A stretch of DNA of 64,000 bases from Flavobacterium litorale (GTDB taxonomy: Bacteria > Bacteroidota > Bacteroidia > Flavobacteriales > Flavobacteriaceae): the NCBI RefSeq assembly GCF_019613795.1, contig NZ_CP080429.1:2406501-2470500 (forward strand). The letters run 5' to 3'. A program made the position numbers and the translations under genes. Below, one piece after another: positions 9,790 to 19,208 of the stretch; position 1 is the stretch's first letter, and each line of letters starts with the position of its first letter. The notes under the pieces are model-generated. The model made no database searches. It was not told the DNA's origin and saw only the letters and a list, made by a program, of their open reading frames with translations.

Positions 9790-10034
9790 ATTATAATAGT
9801 TATAAATTATTGTTAATAAAGTTATGAAATTTATACATATAACAATTATTTTAACATAATTTAAAAGTATTATAAATTAATTTTTAATTAAAATCAACTT
9901 TTAGTCGTTATTAATGAAAGATTTATAACAAAATACCATATAATTCGCTTTATGTTAAATTATAGTTAACAATATATTTTTAATGTGATTTAAAAAGTGA
10001 TTTAAAATCGACTGATATTCCAAAAAAAGCATAA
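9790..10034. other. AT-rich intergenic region between the two giant cargo genes
   Basis: About 245 nt of very AT-rich DNA lie between the start of the 1778-aa gene and the terminator of the 1793-aa gene. It must hold the promoter for the minus-strand gene, but no full TTG-N19-TAnnTTTG match was found; TATTTTG near 9931 lacks one base. The sequence GTGATTTAAAA occurs twice in a short distance. No ORF or RNA gene is seen. Confidence 0.5.
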
Positions 10035-10066
10035 AAAAAGCCCTGAGAATATTCTCAGGGCTTTTA
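10035..10066. terminator. Terminator of the 1793-aa T9SS cargo gene
   Basis: A perfect palindrome, AAAAGCCCTGAGAAT joined directly to its complement, is flanked by A and T runs. It lies 46 nt after the stop codon on the minus strand. Confidence 0.8.
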
Positions 10067-10111
10067 AAGTTATTTTATGCTGCTGATTTTTCAGCAAACC
10101 ATAAGCTTATA

Positions 10112-13100
10112 TTATTGCTTCTTAACTATTTTAATAGTTTCAACAATATTACCTGCTGTTATAGTAACAAGGTATGTTCCGTCTGACAGTGAAGTCATAT
10201 CCAGTTTTACCTCGCTTGTATTAGGTTGCTCAGCCATTACTTGCTGTCCGAGTAAGTTAAATACTGCTACAGATGTTATTTCTGAATTGTAAGATACAGT
10301 TAAAACATCTTTTACAGGGTTTGGATAGAAAGAGAACTTATTACGATTAAAATCGTTACTACTTAATATTACCTCCATTGTTACTGCAAGTACTGCATCA
10401 CTCTCACAACCATTAAGGGTCTGTGTAGCATAGTATGTTGTACCATTTGTAATTCCTGTTGTAATAGGTAGTGGATTTTCTCCTACTATAGCATCTGCCT
10501 CTGTAGCATACCATATTACATTATCGCCAGTAACTACAATATCTTCGATAGTTGCGTTAGCAGGGCTGTTTTCAGTAATACTTTGGTTAGCATCACCTGT
10601 TGGGGCGGCGGTAACGTTTATGGTTACGGCTACTTCTGTTCTATCTGTACTTTCACATCCGTCTATGGTTTGTGATGCGTAGTAACTTGTTCCGTCTACT
10701 AAAGCAGTTTCAGCCGTTAGTAAGTTACCGTCTGTTGCGGCATCGTACCATTGGATGTTATCGCCTGTTGCCATTAAATCGGCTACGGTTCCTGCGTTAC
10801 AAAGGGTTACTGTGGCGGCATCTACTGTTGGGGCAGCGGTAACGTTTATGGTTACGGCTACTTCTGTTCTGTCTGTGCTTTCACATCCGTCTATGGTTTG
10901 TGATGCGTAGTAACTTGTTCCGTCTACTAAAGCAGTTTCAGCCGTTAGTAAGTTACCGTCTGTTGCGGCATCGTACCATTGGATGTTATCGCCTGTTGCC
11001 ATTAAATCGGCTACGGTTCCTGCGTTACAAAGGGTTACTGTGGCGGCATCTACTGTTGGGGCAGCGGTAACGTTTATGGTTACGGCTACTTCTGTTCTGT
11101 CTGTGCTTTCACATCCGTCTATGGTTTGTGATGCGTAGTAACTTGTTCCGTCTACTAAAGCGGTTTCAGCCGTTAATAGGTTACCGTCTGTGGCGGCATC
11201 GTACCATTGGATGTTATCGCCTGTTGCCATTAACTCGGCTACGATTCCTGCATTACAAAGGGTTACTGTGGCGGCATCTACTGTTGGGGCAGCGGTAACG
11301 TTTATGGTTACGGCTACTTCTGTTCTGTCTGTGCTTTCACATCCGTCTATGGTTTGTGATGCGTAGTAACTTGTTCCGTCTACTAAAGCAGTTTCAGCCG
11401 TTAATAGGTTACCGTCTGTGGCGGCATCGTACCATTGGATGTTATCGCCTGTTGCCATTAAATCGGCTACGGTTCCTGCATTACAAAGGGTTACTGTGGC
11501 GGCATCTACTGTTGGGGCGGCTGTTTCTGTTACAGTAACTTCTACTGTATTACTTACAGCGCATCCTGCTTCTGAAGTAGCTGTAACAGTATATGTAGTT
11601 GTAGCAATATCAGCTGATTTAAAGTATACCATAGTAGCAGGTGTACCTTCGGTATAAGCTACTGTTGCATCTTCATCTGTATATAGGTTATCTATAGGTA
11701 ACCATGTTACATCTGTTGAACCAGAAATACTAAATGTTACGTTTAATCTTTTTGTGGAAACGATACCATCGGTAGCATCTAAATCATCATAGTTGTATAT
11801 CGTAGTATTGTTACCAAGATCTGTATAATACGTTTCTGCATTATATAAATCATCATCTCCCGAATGCGATACACTTATTACTATATTAGAAGTTCCGTCC
11901 CACTCAAATGGAGTATCAAATGTTACTGTATTTACACCAACTGCATGGGTATATGTAGCAGGATTGAATACTGTTGTAAAGCCAGTTTCGTCTAGGTAGT
12001 TATCATCTGGGAATTCATCCAGTATAGTAGTTCCCATTTTTACCGTATAATCGTCATTCGTTGCAGAATCTCCTATTTCAATAATATCATATCCTATGGC
12101 TATTATTGTACCTGCTCCTAAGCCCACAGCCTCTAAATCGGCAGCTGTATAAATAGTTTGGCTCTTATAGGTTTCTCTTCTGTTACTAAATGCTGTTAGT
12201 TCTTCGGTATCATCTGTTGTATTAGTTCCGTCACCTACAGTAGCTACTCCTCCTAGTGTTCCACCTGTAATTTCTAATGGTAAAACTGTATCTACACATG
12301 CAGTGGCTGGAGAGTCTATTACAATTGCAGATGGTAAAGGATTAACAGTAACGGTAACTTCTGCTTCTGTTACACATCCAGATACAGCATCGGTAGCTGT
12401 AACAGTATACGTAGTAGTAACCGTTGGTGTTACGGTTTGTATAGCACCATCTAGGTTACCTGGCATCCAGTTATAAGTATAATCTGTATTAGCACTTGTT
12501 ACAGTAAGCTCAGAACTTTCGCCTGGGCAAATTGAATCGTCATCAGATACTGTAATTTCTGGTGCATCAGTTACTGTAGCAACTACTGGTACTCTAGGTC
12601 CTGCGCATATACCATTATAGTTCCAGTTATAGAAGTAATAGTACGTAGTGTTAATTATTCCGCTAACATACCCATCCGTTACAGAGGCTACTGTACCTAC
12701 TGCGTAAGGATACCCTCCTAAAGCTAATTCTCTTACCATAGATGGTCCTGAAACAGCTACAATTCTTAAATCTTCGCCAGCAGGAATATCCCAACCTAAA
12801 TTAACCGTAAATACAACTGGATTAGAACTGTTACCTGCAGGAACTGCAACAGATGCTGATAATAACTCATCGCCATCACTATTTTGAAGCTCCAATTCTA
12901 ATGTTCCAGCACTTGAACTTGTTAAATAAATATCTACGGAGTTAAGTGTAAATGAAGAAAAGGCATCGAATACAAGACCGTAGTTAGAGGCTGAAGTGTT
13001 TGATGTAGATGTTGTAGAAGCTCTTGCGCCACCACTGGTAGGTGCACCCACTTCTTCTGCTACTACATAGTAGGTAGTTGTTTCGTTAATTTCTTCTGAA

Positions 13101-15493
13101 GTGAAAGACTCACCTGTTGCCAAAACATCTCCACCCATCATATCTGCATACCAAGATATTGTTCCTCCATCGGCAGTTGCCAAAAGGTTAACAGTACCCT
13201 GACCGCAAATGGTAGCTGGCGTAGTTGTTACAATTTCTGGATAATCACATAATGTAGCAAAAGTAACCGCTTCTGTCCAGTCGCTAAACGATCCTCCACA
13301 GTTTGTTCTAACAAATATATAGTAATCTGTAGATGGCGTTAAACCACTAACATCAGCACTTAAATCGGTAGTAGCTGTACCTGCACCTGCTGGTGTAGTA
13401 TTGGTATCCGAAACTACATACTCGTATCCTGTAGGAACTCCTACTGCAGGTGCTTGCCAAGATATTGATGCACTATTTTTGGTAATATTGGCAACCGTAG
13501 TACTTACTGTTGGTACATCACATAATGGTACTTCTTCTATTACGATGTTACCAATGTGGAAATCGTAATCTGGAGAATCATCATCAGGACCATCTGTAGC
13601 TTGGAAAGCTATTTGTATTGTTTGCCCCGTATACGCATTTAGTAATATCTCAAAATCAGTAAGTGTATTACTTAAATCAGTAGTTGTAGTGGCATCAAAA
13701 GTATATAACGATGTCCATGTTTGACCACACTCATCAGTAGATATCAATACATTTACTTCATCATCAGTATCTTGCATGCCATTAGGATCTGCACTCGATG
13801 AGTTATAATTGGTTATAGCAGCTTGGAAATTCAACCTAGAATCTTCAGTAAGTACTATTTTAGGGCTAATAATCCACTCGTTTCTATTATCTGTATATAA
13901 GTTTATTCTTGCAGTAGTATTGCCACCTAGTATTGTAGCACTTCTCCAAGTTGAGCTTGTTCCAGCAGGGTTTGCAGCTACTGGCACATCACCATCATCA
14001 GTGTCAACGCTAGCTTCGTACCACCCGTCAATAACAGTACTAAGGTTAGCCCCTGTAAAGCCATCAAAATCATTCTCTACAGGTAGAGCTACTGCTGTAG
14101 CAGGACCTGTTGTAACTGTAGCATCGTTTGTGCTTGCATCAGTATTAAAGTACACATCATAAGGGTCAGAGCCACAACGGTTGTATTCGTATACTTTTAT
14201 ATAGTACGTAGTATTACAGCTTAATCCTGAAACAGTAACCGAAGTACTTGTACCGTCGTAAACCAGTTGTTCTCCTGCACCATTGTACTCATTGTTATCA
14301 TCAAACGCTGCAACGCCGTTAGCCGAAGTAGGATCTGTTACAAGTACTGTGCTTAGTAATACGTAACGTCTGCCACCATTACCATTAGTCCAGTTTATTG
14401 TTAACGAAGTTACACCTACATTCGTAACTTCAACATCAGAAACTTGAGTTGTAGGTGCTATTTGATTGTCAATAGTTACTGCATCAGTAAATACCGTTTC
14501 GGCACTACCTGAACAAGTAACACTCATTCTGTACTGTATCGATGTTCCATCGAATTCGGCTGGAGTAAAACTAGCTGTATCCGCACCCGAACCATCAGTT
14601 ACATCTGTCCAATCTGTACCGTTTAAAGATTCTTGCCATTGGTACGATATGCCTGGTACTAATGGGCTAGCATCACTAACGCTAATTGCTGATGGTGTAC
14701 TGCCATTACATACGTAACGCATGGTATCTCCATTTACAGTACCAGCAAGCGGTGTACCTGCACACGGTGCGGGTGGCAGCCAAGTATATGTTAAACCACT
14801 AGTAAAACCGTCTGCTCCATTAAAAACTGCTTTGGAAGATGAAGAAACGTCAGAACCCGTTACAAGTGTTGGGGTATCCCAAGATGTACCAGCGGCTACT
14901 GTAAGTGCCAATGCACTACCTATTGCACTTTTAATACCTACTTGTGGCTGGTATGAACTTGAAGCAGCATAAGGGGGTGTACCATCGTAAACAAACTGAA
15001 TATTACCAGTAACAGTATTTAGCCTTACCTGCATATTAAAAGACTCTGCCCTAGCATATCTTCTAAAATTAGTCCATTGTATAACCATTTCATCGCCCAC
15101 CATTTCGGTACGTATTTCGGCAAGTCCGTTGGCTCCTTCTTCAAGGTCTGCCGAAAACGGAGCTAAAAATACATTACCGCCTGTAGATGAACTCAATACA
15201 GTATAATTGGTAGTAGAGGGTGAACTTGTACCTAATCCTACTTGACCATTACTAGTTACATAGAAGTTATCATAAGACGTTCCTGCAAAAAGAAAAGGTG
15301 CAGGAAACGTTTGCTGCGGAGAGGTGTACGAATCTAAATTCGGCGTACCATCCGTAGACGAGTTAATTACAGTACCCCCTGTAATGGGTACGTAAGTTCC
15401 GTTAGATTGCTGAAAGGAATACAATGTTGCCTGCGCATACCCTACGGTGACGGCACAAAGCATCAATCCAATCAATAGTGTAATTTTTTTCAT
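10112..15493 (-). CDS. Giant T9SS-secreted multidomain protein with 76-residue tandem repeats (type A sorting domain)
   Basis: 1793 aa. Signal peptide at 1-20 (hydrophobic core LLIGLMLCAV, likely cut after A20). Next come a beta-rich N-terminal domain (21-230), an Ig-like domain (about 230-345), FN3 (345-460), a jelly-roll domain (463-650), FN3 (653-750), an Ig-like module, another jelly-roll region (820-940), a PKD-like domain (975-1030) and a beta-domain (1078-1270). Residues 1326-1629 are four almost identical 76-residue modules, followed by one diverged module. A type A T9SS sorting domain starts near residue 1718 (FYPNPVKDVL) and ends in a basic tail. It is expected on the cell surface or in the medium, most likely as an adhesive or matrix protein; no enzyme motif was seen. 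Its sorting domain is close in sequence to that of the downstream 1778-aa protein, which suggests gene duplication. Confidence 0.9.
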   Translation of the reverse strand: MKKITLLIGLMLCAVTVGYAQATLYSFQQSNGTYVPITGGTVINSSTDGTPNLDSYTSPQQTFPAPFLFAGTSYDNFYVTSNGQVGLGTSSPSTTNYTVLSSSTGGNVFLAPFSADLEEGANGLAEIRTEMVGDEMVIQWTNFRRYARAESFNMQVRLNTVTGNIQFVYDGTPPYAASSSYQPQVGIKSAIGSALALTVAAGTSWDTPTLVTGSDVSSSSKAVFNGADGFTSGLTYTWLPPAPCAGTPLAGTVNGDTMRYVCNGSTPSAISVSDASPLVPGISYQWQESLNGTDWTDVTDGSGADTASFTPAEFDGTSIQYRMSVTCSGSAETVFTDAVTIDNQIAPTTQVSDVEVTNVGVTSLTINWTNGNGGRRYVLLSTVLVTDPTSANGVAAFDDNNEYNGAGEQLVYDGTSTSVTVSGLSCNTTYYIKVYEYNRCGSDPYDVYFNTDASTNDATVTTGPATAVALPVENDFDGFTGANLSTVIDGWYEASVDTDDGDVPVAANPAGTSSTWRSATILGGNTTARINLYTDNRNEWIISPKIVLTEDSRLNFQAAITNYNSSSADPNGMQDTDDEVNVLISTDECGQTWTSLYTFDATTTTDLSNTLTDFEILLNAYTGQTIQIAFQATDGPDDDSPDYDFHIGNIVIEEVPLCDVPTVSTTVANITKNSASISWQAPAVGVPTGYEYVVSDTNTTPAGAGTATTDLSADVSGLTPSTDYYIFVRTNCGGSFSDWTEAVTFATLCDYPEIVTTTPATICGQGTVNLLATADGGTISWYADMMGGDVLATGESFTSEEINETTTYYVVAEEVGAPTSGGARASTTSTSNTSASNYGLVFDAFSSFTLNSVDIYLTSSSAGTLELELQNSDGDELLSASVAVPAGNSSNPVVFTVNLGWDIPAGEDLRIVAVSGPSMVRELALGGYPYAVGTVASVTDGYVSGIINTTYYYFYNWNYNGICAGPRVPVVATVTDAPEITVSDDDSICPGESSELTVTSANTDYTYNWMPGNLDGAIQTVTPTVTTTYTVTATDAVSGCVTEAEVTVTVNPLPSAIVIDSPATACVDTVLPLEITGGTLGGVATVGDGTNTTDDTEELTAFSNRRETYKSQTIYTAADLEAVGLGAGTIIAIGYDIIEIGDSATNDDYTVKMGTTILDEFPDDNYLDETGFTTVFNPATYTHAVGVNTVTFDTPFEWDGTSNIVISVSHSGDDDLYNAETYYTDLGNNTTIYNYDDLDATDGIVSTKRLNVTFSISGSTDVTWLPIDNLYTDEDATVAYTEGTPATMVYFKSADIATTTYTVTATSEAGCAVSNTVEVTVTETAAPTVDAATVTLCNAGTVADLMATGDNIQWYDAATDGNLLTAETALVDGTSYYASQTIDGCESTDRTEVAVTINVTAAPTVDAATVTLCNAGIVAELMATGDNIQWYDAATDGNLLTAETALVDGTSYYASQTIDGCESTDRTEVAVTINVTAAPTVDAATVTLCNAGTVADLMATGDNIQWYDAATDGNLLTAETALVDGTSYYASQTIDGCESTDRTEVAVTINVTAAPTVDAATVTLCNAGTVADLMATGDNIQWYDAATDGNLLTAETALVDGTSYYASQTIDGCESTDRTEVAVTINVTAAPTGDANQSITENSPANATIEDIVVTGDNVIWYATEADAIVGENPLPITTGITNGTTYYATQTLNGCESDAVLAVTMEVILSSNDFNRNKFSFYPNPVKDVLTVSYNSEITSVAVFNLLGQQVMAEQPNTSEVKLDMTSLSDGTYLVTITAGNIVETIKIVKKQ
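10607..11518 (-). repeat. Four 228-bp in-frame tandem repeats
   Basis: Four head-to-tail copies of 228 bp (76 codons) run without spacers. Reading the DNA by eye, pairs of copies differ at only a handful of positions, including synonymous ones. The second copy in protein order has two changed residues (AGIVAEL instead of AGTVADL). Such high identity at DNA level points to recent duplication or gene conversion, and to possible variation in copy number. The repeat unit carries one Cys pair and a WYD...YYASQT core. Confidence 0.95.
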
Positions 15494-15544
15494 ATAATTT
15501 TATAATTTGATTAAGAGTGATTAAAAATAGGATTAATATGATTA

Positions 15545-15575
15545 TTATCACATAAATACATTGGTTTTGTGATAA
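15545..15575. promoter_or_regulatory. Dyad upstream of the 1793-aa cargo gene
   Basis: TTATCACA and TGTGATAA form a perfect 8-bp inverted repeat with a 15-nt spacer, centred about 67 nt upstream of the start codon. It could bind a dimeric regulator. No regulator is identified. Confidence 0.3.
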
Positions 15576-15720
15576 AAACATATTTTTATATCATAAAATC
15601 TATAATTTTAACACAATAAAAACGTTAAATTATGTTAATGATGTTTTAATAATAGTAATTTTTATAATTATCCATATTCCGAATACGCATATTTTAACGC
15701 AAATACTATAGTAGTATATA

Positions 15721-15752
15721 ACAAAGAGGGGCTTAAATAAGCCCCTCTTTGT
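15721..15752. terminator. Terminator after fabI
   Basis: A long stem ACAAAGAGGGGCTT / AAGCCCCTCTTTGT with a 4-nt loop lies 22 nt behind the fabI stop codon on the minus strand. There is no strong T run, but the stem is long and perfect. Confidence 0.65.
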
Positions 15753-15774
15753 TATAATTCTGTATTTTAAATAG

Positions 15775-16587
15775 TTATTCTTTAGATAATCTATCCATTA
15801 CATCAGCACTTACACCTGTAGAGGAATACCCTCCGTCATGGAAAAGGTTTTGCATGGTAACCATTCTTGTCAAATCAGAGAAAAGCGTAATACAATAATC
15901 CGCACACGATTCAGCATCGGCATTACCTAATGGTGCAATAGAATCGGCAAAATCATAAAAATCACCAAACCCTTTTATACCTGTACCCGCAGTAGTTTTT
16001 GTAGGCGATTGCGATACGGTATTAATACGTACTTTTTTCTCTGTACCGTAATGGTAACCAAAACTACGTGCTATAGACTCTAACATGGCTTTAATATCTG
16101 CCATATCCGTATAGAAGGGATACGTACGTTGTGCAGCCATATAGGTTAAAGCTACTACACTACCACCATCGTTAATAGCATCTAGTTTTTTAGCAACGCT
16201 TAGCATTTTATGTAGCGACATTGCCGATACATCGATACCTTTCATAAAATAATCGTAGTTGGACTCTGTATACGGTATGTTTTTACGAATGTTAACACTC
16301 ATACCTATAGAGTGCAGTATAAAATCAATTTTGCCGCCTAGTATTTCCTGTGCTTTTGTGTAAAGGTTTGTAAGCTCCTCCACATTGGTAGCATCCGCAG
16401 GTATAATTTCAGACCCTGTTTTTTCTGCTAATGTTTTTATCTCACCCATACGCATTGCAATAGGTGCATTGGTTAATACAAATGTTGCGCCTTGTTCGTG
16501 TGCCTTTTCAGCCACTTTCCAAGCAATCGAATTTTGGTCAAGAGCACCTGTTATAATACCTCTTTTACCTTTTAATAAGTTATGCAT
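15775..16587 (-). CDS. fabI: Enoyl-[acyl-carrier-protein] reductase (NADH), FabI
   Basis: 270 aa, typical of FabI. It reduces the trans-2 double bond of enoyl-ACP in each elongation cycle of type II fatty acid synthesis. Visible features are the atypical SDR nucleotide-binding start (GALDQNSIAW) and the FabI catalytic pattern Y149, Y159, K166, equivalent to Tyr146, Tyr156 and Lys163 of the E. coli enzyme. Gly95 in the HSIGM segment lies where triclosan binds in other FabI proteins; this is family knowledge. It follows recN on the minus strand with about 50 nt between them and has a possible -7 box of its own at 16620-16627 (TATATTTG), so it may be transcribed separately. Confidence 0.95.
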   Translation of the reverse strand: MHNLLKGKRGIITGALDQNSIAWKVAEKAHEQGATFVLTNAPIAMRMGEIKTLAEKTGSEIIPADATNVEELTNLYTKAQEILGGKIDFILHSIGMSVNIRKNIPYTESNYDYFMKGIDVSAMSLHKMLSVAKKLDAINDGGSVVALTYMAAQRTYPFYTDMADIKAMLESIARSFGYHYGTEKKVRINTVSQSPTKTTAGTGIKGFGDFYDFADSIAPLGNADAESCADYCITLFSDLTRMVTMQNLFHDGGYSSTGVSADVMDRLSKE

Positions 16588-16641
16588 ATTTTTTTAGTTT
16601 GCTAGTGGTTTATATAAAACAAATATATAGATATTTTTGAT

Positions 16642-18294
16642 TTAATTGAGTAAAGCTCTGGCATGATTAAGCGCGGAGTCGGAGATATCCTTGCCCGAAA
16701 GCATTTCGGCTATTTCTCGTACTCTATCTTCTCCAGATAGTAGCTTTAGTTCTGATACTGTAGTTTCGCCTTGCGTTGTTTTAAATACTTTGTAATGCTG
16801 ATTGCCTTTGGCTGCAATTTGAGGTAAGTGTGTTATGGCAAATACTTGCATGCCATTGCTCATAACTTTCATGATATTACCCATTTTGTTTGATATTTCA
16901 CCTGAAACTCCAGTATCAATTTCATCAAATATAATGGTAGGTAATTTAGAGTAGTCTGCCAATACTGCTTTTACCGATAGCATTATACGCGACATCTCCC
17001 CACCCGAAGCTACTTTTTTAAGCAACCCAAAATCAGTACCTTTATTAGCCGAGAATAGCAAACTAATACTATCCTTACCCGTAATATAATAATTATCTGT
17101 ATGCGTTACATTAAACTGAAAGCGTGCATTGGGCATACCTAACTGCGATAATAAGGCGGTTATTTTTTTTGTTAATACAGGAATGGCAGCTTTTCGCTTG
17201 TCTGATATCAATAACGCTGTTTCGTCTATAGCTGCTTTAGCTTTGGTAACCGCATCTTCTAATTTTTGTATGGTGGCATCTATGCCGTCAGATTGTACGG
17301 CTTTGCTTTCGAGTTCATTTTGTATGGCTATTAACTCGGCCACAGTAGCCACGTTATGTTTTTTCTGTAATGTGTACAGCAATTGTAATTTCTGGTTTAT
17401 TAGTGTTAAACGAGCAGGGTCGTCTACCAATGTTTCAAAGTTTTGTGATATTTCTTCCGTAACATCATCCATCTCGATTAGTAAACTCGAAACTCTATCA
17501 TAAAAAGAGTTATGCTCTGCCGAAAGACTACTTAGTTTTTGCAGTGCTATTTTTATTTCTTTTAGGCTTTGTAATGCTCCCATTTGCTCATCGGTTGCAA
17601 GCCCAATAGCTTTTGCTAACAATTCTTTTATAAACTCTACGTTACTAAGCTTTTCAAGTTCAGCCTCCAAACTTTCCTGCTCCCCTGCCTCCAGCTTAGC
17701 ATCAATAAGTTCTTGCAGTAAAAAAGTATTATAATCGTGCTCTTTTGCTAAATCTGCTTTTTGTTGTTTGGCAGTATCCAAGTCTAATTGTAACGATTTT
17801 AATTTTGTAAGCTGTTTTTTATAAGTGGCTATACTAGCCCCCGTACTAGCAACGGCATCTATAATTTGCATTTGGTATTGCTCATCAGATAACTCGCGTG
17901 TTTGTTGCTGCGAGTGAATATCGATAAGATGGTTACCTAATTGCTGTAATACTTGTAAGGTTATGGGGCTATCGTTTACAAAAGCACGCGATTTACCAGA
18001 GGGTAGTATTTCGCGACGTATTATGGTTGTCGCTTCATAATCCAAATCGTTTTGGTTAAAAAAGTCATTTAAATTATAATCGCTTATTTTAAAACTAGCC
18101 TCAATAATACATTTAGCAGTTTTATCTTTTAGCGATGTAAGGTCGGCACGGTTACCCAACACCAAACCTAACGCACCCAGTAGTATGGATTTTCCTGCTC
18201 CAGTTTCTCCTGTGATAATAGAGAGTTTATCGGAAAAATCGATATGCAACTGCTCTATCAGTGCAAAATTTTTAATTTGTAACGATTGCAGCAT
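16642..18294 (-). CDS. recN: DNA repair protein RecN
   Basis: 550 aa from the ATG at 18294; an in-frame TTG at 18318 is unlikely, because RecN proteins begin with ML-LxIKNFALI. It is an SMC-like ATPase acting in recombinational repair of double-strand breaks in the cytoplasm. The N-terminal ATPase half has Walker A GETGAGKS at about residues 29-36. Long coiled-coil arms cover about 150-380. The C-terminal half has the ABC signature region (KVASGGEMSR) and Walker B IIFDEIDTGVSG. It is the last gene of the bamD-rpoZ-coaBC-porD-recN run, with 29 nt to the gene before it. Confidence 0.95.
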   Translation of the reverse strand: MLQSLQIKNFALIEQLHIDFSDKLSIITGETGAGKSILLGALGLVLGNRADLTSLKDKTAKCIIEASFKISDYNLNDFFNQNDLDYEATTIIRREILPSGKSRAFVNDSPITLQVLQQLGNHLIDIHSQQQTRELSDEQYQMQIIDAVASTGASIATYKKQLTKLKSLQLDLDTAKQQKADLAKEHDYNTFLLQELIDAKLEAGEQESLEAELEKLSNVEFIKELLAKAIGLATDEQMGALQSLKEIKIALQKLSSLSAEHNSFYDRVSSLLIEMDDVTEEISQNFETLVDDPARLTLINQKLQLLYTLQKKHNVATVAELIAIQNELESKAVQSDGIDATIQKLEDAVTKAKAAIDETALLISDKRKAAIPVLTKKITALLSQLGMPNARFQFNVTHTDNYYITGKDSISLLFSANKGTDFGLLKKVASGGEMSRIMLSVKAVLADYSKLPTIIFDEIDTGVSGEISNKMGNIMKVMSNGMQVFAITHLPQIAAKGNQHYKVFKTTQGETTVSELKLLSGEDRVREIAEMLSGKDISDSALNHARALLN

Positions 18295-18323
18295 AGTGTG
18301 TGCCTTTGTTTTACGCAAAGGTA

Positions 18324-19208
18324 CTATTTAATAGCACTCCATTTAGAAGAATTCATAGGAGATATTCGGCTAAGTTTATCTGCCAGTCCTGTAGTAGTTA
18401 TCATAGGACCTCCCGAGAACATTGATACAACCTCATCGGACTTGGCATCGAAAAATATACGCATTAAAAATGCATTAGGGCGTACTTTGTTTAGTTGCAC
18501 TAATGTATCAATAGCCTCAATAGCTTTTTCTTTTCCTTCTTTTGGATTATCTGCCATAACATCTAGTGCTTCTCTGTGGTACGAATAAAGTACTTCTCTA
18601 AAAGGTATAAAAGTAGTAGAAAGTAAGTCGTCTACCAGAAAAAAGCGGTTCTGGTTACCGTCTTGCTGGCTCCACCCTTTATAGCCCGAACCTTGTGCAA
18701 GGCTAACCATATTTTGTGCTTCTTGGTAGTAAGGTGTACCCCCGCTTGGTGCAAAAGAATCGGCATCCATACCGATTATAATATTGGCATAGTACGCCAT
18801 TAAAGCTACTAGGTTAGAGTCGTAACTATTAGGGTTGTATATAAGGTTTTCGTTTTCAAGATATCTAAATGCTACTTCTTTATCATTAAAATTAAGCATT
18901 GGCGATGAGTAGCTCGAATTGTACACAGGTCGTGATGATTGCACCTGCATGGTAGCCGTAAAGTTATTAGAGTTGTAGGCTGATACGTTTATAAATATAG
19001 AGCATTCAATACGCTCGCCTGGAGCAAAATCACGATTCGTCCATCGGGTATTGTTTACAAACTCGTTAAGTGATTTTTCTAACACTCTAAATATTTGTGT
19101 ATTGGCATCTGTAATCCTATCAAAATCTACTTGTACGGTGCAATTAAGCTCTTGCCCTTTTACCGAAAAAGATAGGAATACCAACATTATTGCAAACCAT
19201 TTATACAT
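18324..19208 (-). CDS. porD: DUF4835 family protein, PorD-like T9SS-associated protein
   Basis: 294 aa with a signal peptide (hydrophobic residues 5-15, likely cut after G18) and no membrane anchor, so it is periplasmic or outer-membrane associated. The sequence matches the Bacteroidota-specific DUF4835 family, which I recall being called PorD and linked to type IX secretion; that link is from memory and not visible here. Its conserved gene order (coaBC before, recN after) is typical of Flavobacteriia. The gene starts inside the last codons of coaBC (8-nt overlap), showing tight coupling. Family membership is quite sure, the role less so. Confidence 0.8.
   Translation of the reverse strand: MYKWFAIMLVFLSFSVKGQELNCTVQVDFDRITDANTQIFRVLEKSLNEFVNNTRWTNRDFAPGERIECSIFINVSAYNSNNFTATMQVQSSRPVYNSSYSSPMLNFNDKEVAFRYLENENLIYNPNSYDSNLVALMAYYANIIIGMDADSFAPSGGTPYYQEAQNMVSLAQGSGYKGWSQQDGNQNRFFLVDDLLSTTFIPFREVLYSYHREALDVMADNPKEGKEKAIEAIDTLVQLNKVRPNAFLMRIFFDAKSDEVVSMFSGGPMITTTGLADKLSRISPMNSSKWSAIK

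Noticed and set aside
10607..11518. Regular repeats as a CRISPR array
   Set aside because: The unit is 228 bp without spacers, in frame and coding; it is a protein repeat.
13809..14162. 117-aa plus-strand ORF
   Set aside because: Antisense to the 1793-aa cargo gene, with no start signal or family match.
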